A stretch of DNA of 23,086 nucleotides. It comes from a virus. The stretch is from positions 1-23,086 of IMG/VR virus record IMGVR_UViG_3300027792_000057; one strand, written 5' to 3'. Shown in pieces: positions 17,221-23,086 of the stretch. The translations under genes and the position numbers were made by a program. The notes beneath the pieces were generated by a model. The model was not told the DNA's origin and made no database searches. It saw only the letters and a program-made list of their open reading frames with translations. How positions within the stretch are numbered: position 1 is the stretch's first letter; every line of letters begins with the position of its first letter.

Positions 17221-18752
17221 TGGCTAAGTCTCCAATAGATCAGATTAGGGAAGCTGCTGAAGCTGATCTACAGACATTTATTAAGCTTGTCTCACCTAAG
17301 AGGCTCCTTGGTGGTGTACATGAGGAACTCTGTAGGTGGTGGAGTAGAGAAGATGCCAAGGCTTCTCAACTTGTGCTCTTGCCTCGGGGGCATCAGAAGA
17401 GTGCTCTTATAGCTTATAGGGCAGCTTGGCATATTACAAAGTTTCCAGATACAACTATTCTTTATGTTTCTGCAACTGCTGACTTAGCGGAGAAGCAACT
17501 ATATGCGATTAAGAATATTATTGACAGCCCTATTTATAAACGCTACTGGCCCAACATGCTTGACCCAGAAGAGGGGAGACGCGAGAAATGGTCAGTGGCA
17601 GAAATTTGTGTAGACCACCCTCTTCGTAAGACTGAAGGTGTTCGAGACAGTACAGTAAAAGCTGCAGGTCTTACGACTAACGTAACAGGCTTCCATGCTG
17701 ATGTTCTCATCTATGATGATATCGTAGTACCAGCTAATGCATATACAGAAGATGGAAGAGAGAAGGTTAACTCTGCTTATTCACAACTTGCTTCAGTAGC
17801 TAATCCTGGAGCTTTGGAGTGGGTAACTGGAACTAGATATCATCCTAAAGATATTTACAACACACTTCTTTCTATGAAAGAAACTGTGTATGATAAGAAT
17901 GGGGATGTTATCAGAGAAGATGATGTATATGAAGTATTCCAAAGAGTTGTAGAAGAAGATGGTGAGTTTCTCTGGCCTAAACAAAGTAGAAGTGATGGTA
18001 AGTATTTTGGCTTTGATGAAAACATCTTAGCTCGTATTAAAGCTAAGTATGTAGATAAAACTCAGTTCTATGCCCAATATTATAATCAACCAAACAGTGC
18101 AGAGAATGCACCTATTGATAGTAGTAAGTTCCAGTATTATGAGCGTACCAGATTAAAGACTGAAGAAGGTGATTGGTTCTTTAATGAGAAGAAACTAAAT
18201 ACTTTTGCAGCTATTGACTTTGCATTCTCTTTAGGAAAGAAGGCTGACTATACAGCTTTAGTTGTTATTGGTATAGATAGTGATTACAATTACTATGTGT
18301 TAGACATTGATAGATTTAAAACTAGCCGTATTGCTGAATACTTTGAGCATATTAAGAAAGCTCAATACAAGTGGGGCTTTAGAAAGATTAGGTGTGAAAT
18401 TACTGTTGCACAACAGATGATTGTACAAGAGCTAAAAGAAAGCTATATTAAACCTGCTGGTATTAGTTTATCTATTGATGAATATAGGCCTAATCGTTCT
18501 CAAGGAGATAAAGCAGAACGTATTATGGCAGCACTACAGAATAAGTATGATAATTTACAAGTTTGGCATTATAAAGGTGGTAACTGTCAGACACTAGAAG
18601 AAGAACTTACATTAGCTCATCCTCCTCATGATGACGTAAGTGATGCTTTAGCTAATGCTATAACTATTTCTACTGCACCTAAGAAAGCTTTTTCTACCAG
18701 AACAACTGGTAATATTATTTACAATAGCCGCTTCGGTGGTATTAGTTACTAA
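17220..18752 (+). CDS. Terminase large subunit, 510 aa
   Basis: Packaging ATPase and nuclease. Seen: a deviant Walker A LLPRGHQKS (about residues 53-61), motif FPDTTILYVSATADLA (75-90), Walker B ADVLIYDD (160-167), coupling motif WVTGTRYHP (201-209), and the C-terminal RNase H-like nuclease with AIDFAFSLGKKADYTALVV (Asp 333) and a final acidic pair in HPPHDDVSDAL (Asp 471-472). The length is normal. It uses many AGA/AGG arginine codons, unlike the capsid gene. The ATG overlaps the previous stop; the Shine-Dalgarno is weak, so translation probably depends on coupling. Confidence 0.93.
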   Translation: MAKSPIDQIREAAEADLQTFIKLVSPKRLLGGVHEELCRWWSREDAKASQLVLLPRGHQKSALIAYRAAWHITKFPDTTILYVSATADLAEKQLYAIKNIIDSPIYKRYWPNMLDPEEGRREKWSVAEICVDHPLRKTEGVRDSTVKAAGLTTNVTGFHADVLIYDDIVVPANAYTEDGREKVNSAYSQLASVANPGALEWVTGTRYHPKDIYNTLLSMKETVYDKNGDVIREDDVYEVFQRVVEEDGEFLWPKQSRSDGKYFGFDENILARIKAKYVDKTQFYAQYYNQPNSAENAPIDSSKFQYYERTRLKTEEGDWFFNEKKLNTFAAIDFAFSLGKKADYTALVVIGIDSDYNYYVLDIDRFKTSRIAEYFEHIKKAQYKWGFRKIRCEITVAQQMIVQELKESYIKPAGISLSIDEYRPNRSQGDKAERIMAALQNKYDNLQVWHYKGGNCQTLEEELTLAHPPHDDVSDALANAITISTAPKKAFSTRTTGNIIYNSRFGGISY

Positions 18753-18760
18753 GGATTAAC

Positions 18761-20524
18761 ATGGCTGGTAAAATAGCTCAGATCAGAGAAATTATTAATG
18801 CTGACAATCTAGCCCGTCAGTTATCCTCTCTTTATAATCAGTGGTATATTCAGAGACAGGGTAAAGAAGCTGAATGGAGAGAGCTTCGTAATTATCTCTT
18901 TGCTACAGATACTACTACTACATCTAATAGCAGCTTGCCTTGGAAGAATAAAACTACTCTTCCCAAGCTAACACAAATTAGAGATAATCTCCATGCAAAT
19001 TACATGGATGCTCTCTTTCCTAATGATAATTGGTTGCGTTGGGAAGGCTATAGCCAAGATGCTGTTACCCTGAGTAAGCGTAAAGCTATTGAGGGCTACA
19101 TTAAGAATAAGTGTAGGCAAAGTGGATTCCGGGAGGAAATCTCCAAGTGCCTCTATGACTATATTGATCATGGTAATTCTTTTGGAGAAGTAGTCTGGAA
19201 GAATGAAAAGTATATTGATCCTATTACTAAGCAAGAGATTATTCGCTACGTTGGTCCTGCAGTAGCCCGTATTAGTCCGTATGATATTGTCTTTAATCCT
19301 ACAGCAGCAGCTTTTAAAGATAGTCCCAAGTTTACCCGTTATATTAAATCCATTGGTGAACTCAAGAAAGAAACTACCACTCGTCCTGATTTGATGTTTG
19401 ATCAGGGGGCTTTTACTAAAGTAATTGATACTCGTAGAAGTCTTTCTGGCTTTAAGATGGAAGATGTGAATAAATCAGATGCCTATATTGTAGATGGATT
19501 TGGTACACTCTTTGAATATTATCAAAGTGATTATGTAGAGATTATTGAATTTGAAGGCGATATTTACGATAAGGAGAATGATGTACTTCTGGAAAATCGT
19601 ATTATTACTATTGTTGATCGTAGTTATATTCTTAGGAACATTGAGAACCCATCCTGGCTTGGAAAAGACACTAAGGAACATGTGGGCTGGAGAGATCGTC
19701 CAGACAACCTCTATGCAATGGGGCCTCTCGACAACCTCGTAGGTATGCAATATAGATTGGATCACCTTGAGAACCTTAAGGCTGATGCTCTTGATCTTAC
19801 TATTCATCCACCTAAAGTTATTGTAGGAGATGTTGATCCCTTTACTTGGGAACCTGGAGCAGATATTCATATCGCTGAAGATGGAGATGTACGTACACTT
19901 CCACCTAATCCTGCTGCCTTCCAGGTAAATAATGAGATTCAATATTTGCTCATGCTTATGGAAGAAATGGCTGGTGCTCCTAAAGAAGCTATGGGTATTC
20001 GTAGTCCTGGAGAGAAAACTGCATTTGAGGTACAACAACTTCAGAATGCTGCAGGTAGGATCTTCCAGCATAAGGTTAATAAGTTTGAGATCGAATTTCT
20101 TGAACCGCTTCTTAACTCAATGATTGAAGTATCCAGACGTAACATGGATGCAAGTGATCTTATTCGTGTAATGGATGATGATTTGGGTGTAACAGAATTT
20201 CTCACTATTACCAAGGATGATATTACTGCTACTGGTAAGCTCCGTCCTGTTGGTGCTAGGCACTATGCAGTAAGAGCACAGCTTGTACAGAATCTTTCTG
20301 GCATTTTTAATAGTCCTGTTGGACAAATTATTGCTCCTCATATCTCTGGTAAGAAGCTTGCTAGTATGGTTGAGGATGTTCTCGGCTTTGAGCAGTGGGA
20401 CTTTATTGCAGATAATGCTGCTGTGTTTGAACAAGCAGAAACACAACGACTTGTACAACAGTCGCAGCAGAATATGCAAGTAGAGGCTGCTACCCCTGTT
20501 GAGGAACAACTCATGGGGGGTTGA
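18761..20524 (+). CDS. Portal (head-tail connector) protein, 587 aa
   Basis: Identified from size, position between large terminase and scaffold, and sequence: WREL...LPWKNKTTLPKLTQIRDNLHANYMDALFP in the N-terminal wing, YDIVFNPTAAAFKDS, DNLVGMQYRLDHLENLKADAL before the tunnel region, and the conserved stretch MEEMAGAPKEAMGIRSPGEKTAFEVQQLQNAAG in the crown-stem region. It forms the dodecameric vertex through which DNA enters. AAGGATTAAC precedes the ATG. Its stop TGA lies within the -35 hexamer of the promoter at 20521-20549. The C-terminus is Gln-rich. Confidence 0.9.
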   Translation: MAGKIAQIREIINADNLARQLSSLYNQWYIQRQGKEAEWRELRNYLFATDTTTTSNSSLPWKNKTTLPKLTQIRDNLHANYMDALFPNDNWLRWEGYSQDAVTLSKRKAIEGYIKNKCRQSGFREEISKCLYDYIDHGNSFGEVVWKNEKYIDPITKQEIIRYVGPAVARISPYDIVFNPTAAAFKDSPKFTRYIKSIGELKKETTTRPDLMFDQGAFTKVIDTRRSLSGFKMEDVNKSDAYIVDGFGTLFEYYQSDYVEIIEFEGDIYDKENDVLLENRIITIVDRSYILRNIENPSWLGKDTKEHVGWRDRPDNLYAMGPLDNLVGMQYRLDHLENLKADALDLTIHPPKVIVGDVDPFTWEPGADIHIAEDGDVRTLPPNPAAFQVNNEIQYLLMLMEEMAGAPKEAMGIRSPGEKTAFEVQQLQNAAGRIFQHKVNKFEIEFLEPLLNSMIEVSRRNMDASDLIRVMDDDLGVTEFLTITKDDITATGKLRPVGARHYAVRAQLVQNLSGIFNSPVGQIIAPHISGKKLASMVEDVLGFEQWDFIADNAAVFEQAETQRLVQQSQQNMQVEAATPVEEQLMGG

Positions 20525-20549
20525 CTTTTAATTTAGAATGTGGTATCAT
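20521..20549 (+). promoter_or_regulatory. Internal sigma70-type promoter for scaffold and capsid genes
   Basis: TTGACT, a 17-base spacer ending TGTGG, then TATCAT; each hexamer matches 5 of 6 and the TGG before TATCAT makes an extended -10. The predicted start is near 20556. It would boost the scaffold and capsid genes independently of the terminase-portal transcript. Confidence 0.65.
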
Positions 20550-20558
20550 CAATTATAT

Positions 20559-20783
20559 ATGATTAAACTATCTTCTAAAGAATATAAAGAAAAGAGTAAG
20601 AAAGAAGTTGTTGATTATATTCTTTCTTATTTAGAAGAGCAAAAGCAAATGGTAGTTAGAGATATGTCTAGCCAAGAAGCTTTTACTCTTCCTTCGTGGT
20701 CTGAGTTCCAAGCTTATAAACTTGGTATGCTTAAGGCTTTCACTAAAGTTGTAGAATTTATTCCTGACCAAGGACAAGAATGA
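20559..20783 (+). CDS. Hypothetical protein between portal and scaffold, 74 aa
   Basis: Highly charged helical protein (KLSSKEYKEKSKKEVVDYIL, then LPSWSEFQAYKLGMLKAF). The frame also has an ATG at 20538, but that lies inside the promoter spacer. From the predicted transcript start, 20559 would be almost leaderless; neither start has a Shine-Dalgarno. The stop overlaps the scaffold ATG as ATGA. Small genes at this position occur in many podovirus-type phages; function unknown. Confidence 0.68.
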   Translation: MIKLSSKEYKEKSKKEVVDYILSYLEEQKQMVVRDMSSQEAFTLPSWSEFQAYKLGMLKAFTKVVEFIPDQGQE

Positions 20784-21451
20784 CTGAAGAAACTATTTTC
20801 GATCAGGTAGACCAACCTGTAGAAGAAAATCAACCTACTATTCCTCTGGAAGTTGCAGAGTTTGTAGGTGAAGGTAAAAAGTATGGTAGTATTGAAGACG
20901 CTTTGAAGAGTGTCCCTCATGCTCAAACTCATATTCAGAAGCTTGAACAAGAGATGCAGCAAATGAAGGAAGAGCTTGCAAAGCGTAAAACTACTGAAGA
21001 ATTGTTGGAGGATTTGAAAGCCAATGGTTTGCCTGAGAAGACCTCTCCCGCTGCCCTTGATGCTGCTTCTCTAACAAAGATTGTAGAAAGTGTGCTCTCT
21101 CAAAGAGAGGATCAAAAGACATCACAGAAGAACATTGCTTCAGTTGTTGATGCCTTTAATACCCAATTCGGGGAGAAGGGTCCAGAGATGTATAAGAAAG
21201 TAGCAGAAGAAAGTGGACTTCCACTGGCCGCCTTGAACAACTTGGCAGCGAAGAGTCCCTCTGCTGTATTGAAGCTAGCAGGACTGAGCCAAGCGCCACA
21301 AGCCCCTGGCAAGACAAGTTCTAGCGTAAATACTGAGGCTTTTGTCGCTCATAAACCTTCTTCTAATAGTGCTGTAAAAGTTAAACCCGTTGGCAGTAGC
21401 ACCAAGGAACTTGTAAGTGCCTGGAAAGCTGCTGGCGAAGGTCTCTACTAA
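20780..21451 (+). CDS. Capsid scaffolding protein, 223 aa
   Basis: Position directly before the major capsid gene and composition identify it: acidic N-terminus, a coiled-coil stretch (about residues 50-80, HIQKLEQEMQQMKEELAKRK), a helical Ala/Lys-rich middle, and a low-complexity Ser/Ala/Pro segment before a short C-terminal helix (TKELVSAWKAAGEG), which in scaffold proteins usually contacts the capsid protein. No protease motif. AAGGACAAGA precedes the ATG. Confidence 0.87.
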   Translation: MTEETIFDQVDQPVEENQPTIPLEVAEFVGEGKKYGSIEDALKSVPHAQTHIQKLEQEMQQMKEELAKRKTTEELLEDLKANGLPEKTSPAALDAASLTKIVESVLSQREDQKTSQKNIASVVDAFNTQFGEKGPEMYKKVAEESGLPLAALNNLAAKSPSAVLKLAGLSQAPQAPGKTSSSVNTEAFVAHKPSSNSAVKVKPVGSSTKELVSAWKAAGEGLY

Positions 21452-21466
21452 ACTTAAGGAAAAACT

Positions 21467-22450
21467 ATGTCTCAACTCACTGCAAACACTGCTGCGTTTA
21501 TCCACGCACAGCAATACTCCAACTTCATCCTGGAGAATATGGATGATGTCCTTCTGCCCGAAGGTTTCTATCGTGATGTGTCTGACTTCGGTTCTGGCAC
21601 CACGCTTAATATCAAGACTGTCGGTACGGTAACTCTGCAGGATGCTGCCGAAGATACTCCGCTGGTCTACAATCCGATTGATACGGGTGTTGTCAACCTG
21701 ACGATCACTGACTACGTTGGTGATGCTTGGAAGGTTTCTGATGATCTGTATGAAGATGGTGATCAAGTTGATACGCTGATGGCTATGCGTGCTCAAGAAT
21801 CTACTCGTGCTCTTGGTGAATACTTTGAGACGAAGTTCTTGGCTGCTGCTAATGCCTCTCAGACCGCTGCAAACATTGGTTTGATTAACGGTCGTCCTCA
21901 CCGTTGGGTTGGTAGTGCTGCTGCTAATGCTCGTAAGATCACGATGGCTGACTTTATTGCCATGAAGTTGTCTTTCGATAAAGCAAATGTGCCCCAATCT
22001 GGTCGTATTGCGATTGTTGATCCGATTGTGGAAGCTACGATTAATGGTCTGGTACTCAACACCACGTCTATTTCGTACAATCCTCAGTTTGAAGGTCTGA
22101 TGACTACTGGCTTCTCTGCTAGCCATCGCTTCGTTCGTAATATTATGGGCTTTGACGTGTATACCAGCAACTTCTTGCCGGTTAAGACTGCAACGGAAGC
22201 TTTGAATGCTTCTTCTTACGGTCTGACTTCTGAAACTGCTGCTGTTGGTGACGTTGTTAATCTGTTTATGTCTGTTGCAGATGACAATACGAAACCGATT
22301 ATGCACGCTTGGCGTCGTAGTCCGAAAACTGAAGGCTGGCGTGATAGCGAGACCCGCTCTAACAAGTTCCAAGTAACTTCTCGTTTTGGCTTCGGTGCCC
22401 AACGGATTGATACCCTTGGTGCGGTTCTCACCACTGCTTCTGCTTACTAA
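21467..22450 (+). CDS. Major capsid protein, 327 aa
   Basis: HK97-fold-type major head protein by size, position and sequence style: an N-terminal segment (TANTAAFIHAQQYSNFILEN), VTLQDAAEDTPLVYNP, DDLYEDGDQVDTLMAMRAQE as the long spine-helix region, and ASHRFVRNIMGFDVYTSNFLP near the C-terminal strand. AAGGAAAAACT is upstream of the ATG. Codon use differs from the rest: all 15 Arg codons are CGN (no AGA/AGG), and CTG, ACG and GGT are frequent, consistent with selection for very high expression. This bias also produces a long spurious antisense ORF. Confidence 0.9.
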   Translation: MSQLTANTAAFIHAQQYSNFILENMDDVLLPEGFYRDVSDFGSGTTLNIKTVGTVTLQDAAEDTPLVYNPIDTGVVNLTITDYVGDAWKVSDDLYEDGDQVDTLMAMRAQESTRALGEYFETKFLAAANASQTAANIGLINGRPHRWVGSAAANARKITMADFIAMKLSFDKANVPQSGRIAIVDPIVEATINGLVLNTTSISYNPQFEGLMTTGFSASHRFVRNIMGFDVYTSNFLPVKTATEALNASSYGLTSETAAVGDVVNLFMSVADDNTKPIMHAWRRSPKTEGWRDSETRSNKFQVTSRFGFGAQRIDTLGAVLTTASAY

Positions 22451-22462
22451 AAGGTAATTATT

Positions 22463-22993
22463 ATGACTCTTTCTACTCGTACTTGGCCCGCTAATGGCGG
22501 CACCGCTGGTTCTGTTGTTACCAGTTATGGTCCTCGCACCGTTGATCAATCAAGAGGTGGTTTGATTGGTGATGAGGTTATCAAATATGTTTCCATTGAA
22601 ATTACTGCACCCGATAAAGGCATTGCTGCTGCCGCTTGGGCAAAGAATGGCTTGGATGTAGTTATTCCTACTGGTAGTGTTTTCCTTACTGCTGATTTGG
22701 TTGTGGAAACTGCCTTTGATGCCCTTACTGGCCTGAATATCGGTACGTATGCGGCCTCTGATGGTACTACTGCTATTGATGCTGATGGTCTTGCTGCTGC
22801 GGCTGCTTGTACTCTTGAAATGATCAATGCTGTTGGTGATCGCGTTAAGGGTGCTGGTGCTCAACTGGCTACGGGTACTGCTGGTATTGGTGCTACGACT
22901 GCCGCTTCGGTTATTCGTACTCTCTACACTGGTACGGTTCCTACGGTTGGTAAGGCTCGCTTGATTGTTTCTTACGTTCAGCCTACTGCGTAA
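22463..22993 (+). CDS. Probable capsid decoration or minor head protein, 176 aa
   Basis: Follows the capsid gene by 12 bases with AAAGGTAATTATT upstream and shares its high-expression codon style. The protein is Ala-, Gly- and Thr-rich with beta character (WPANGGTAGSVVTSYG, then GSVFLTADLVVETAFDALTG, and a C-terminal ARLIVSYVQPTA), reminiscent of capsid-surface or spike-type proteins. It has no enzymatic motif. The terminator after it ends this transcription unit, so it is probably made in amounts close to the capsid protein. Decoration function is inferred. Confidence 0.7.
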   Translation: MTLSTRTWPANGGTAGSVVTSYGPRTVDQSRGGLIGDEVIKYVSIEITAPDKGIAAAAWAKNGLDVVIPTGSVFLTADLVVETAFDALTGLNIGTYAASDGTTAIDADGLAAAAACTLEMINAVGDRVKGAGAQLATGTAGIGATTAASVIRTLYTGTVPTVGKARLIVSYVQPTA

Positions 22994-23011
22994 ACTCCCT
23001 TGATGGGGATT

Positions 23012-23045
23012 AGGGGAGATGGGGTAAAACCTTTCTCCCCTTTTT
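23012..23045 (+). terminator. Rho-independent terminator after capsid genes
   Basis: AGGGGAGA pairs with TCTCCCCT around a 14-base loop, followed by TTTTG. It lies 19 bases after the stop of the 176-residue gene and before a new ribosome binding site, so it separates the capsid unit from the genes beyond the window. Confidence 0.85.
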
Positions 23046-23057
23046 GTTAGGAAAAAC

Positions 23058-23086
23058 ATGACGATACAACATAAGGACATTACAGA
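23058..23086 (+). CDS. Start of a further virion gene (only 9 codons visible)
   Basis: AGGAAAAAC precedes an ATG at 23058 and the frame is open to the window edge, reading MTIQHKDIT. N-termini of the form IQHKDIxD are familiar to me from phage structural genes after the capsid genes, but nine codons cannot establish a function. Confidence 0.5.

Noticed and set aside
19475-20071. 198-codon antisense frame inside the portal gene
   Set aside because: Shadow of the portal coding sequence; low-complexity Ile/Ser-rich product and no ribosome site.
21275-22549. 424-codon antisense open frame opposite the capsid gene
   Set aside because: It mirrors the major capsid gene exactly; the CGN- and GCT-rich codon bias of that gene removes antisense stops. 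The translation is Ser/Arg/Asn-rich without domain character and has no ribosome site.

Overview
The window is part of the genome of a tailed double-stranded DNA phage, probably a podovirus-type phage of a Gammaproteobacterium. The phage assignment rests on recognisable 5'-3' exonuclease, family A DNA polymerase, T7 gp4-like primase-helicase, large terminase, portal, scaffold and major capsid genes. The host guess is an inference from host-type sigma70 promoters, boxA elements identical to those of enterobacterial rRNA leaders, and NinX-like and Ea22-like accessory genes common in enterobacterial phages. No single-subunit RNA polymerase is visible here, although the replication proteins are T7-like.

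Layout: about 1.2 kb without genes (13598-14781) separates two divergent arms. The left arm (minus strand, 13597 down to 1) is the early and replication arm. It starts with an unknown 167-residue protein and tiny ORFs separated by strong hairpins and terminators. Next come small membrane and hypothetical proteins, then an amidoligase / class II glutamine amidotransferase / ATP-grasp cluster and a three-member family of small paralogous proteins. The replication module follows: primase-helicase, a DNA polymerase split into an exonuclease ORF and a polymerase ORF with another gene between them, a putative ssDNA-binding protein, a tRNA-Arg(UCU), several small zinc-binding-type proteins, and a flap-type exonuclease cut by the window edge. 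Genes are packed with ATGA, TGATG or 8-11 base overlaps, so the arm reads as one long operon. Many genes are below 60 codons.

The right arm (plus strand, 14782 to the end) is the virion arm: a putative small terminase, an HNH-like protein, two tail-fibre-like proteins, large terminase, portal, a small protein, scaffold, major capsid protein, a second probable capsid component, a terminator, and the start of a further gene.

The divergent region holds a near-consensus leftward promoter, about 1.1 kb of untranslated leader with two rRNA-type boxA elements each preceded by a hairpin, repeated motifs, several perfect dyads, two Fur-box-like sequences, an AT-rich block and a rightward promoter. 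The most notable observations are the boxA leader facing a hairpin-punctuated early operon, the amidoligase cluster, the split polymerase, and the trio of proteins with a shared C-terminal tag. All homology statements come from motif recognition by eye; no database search was run.
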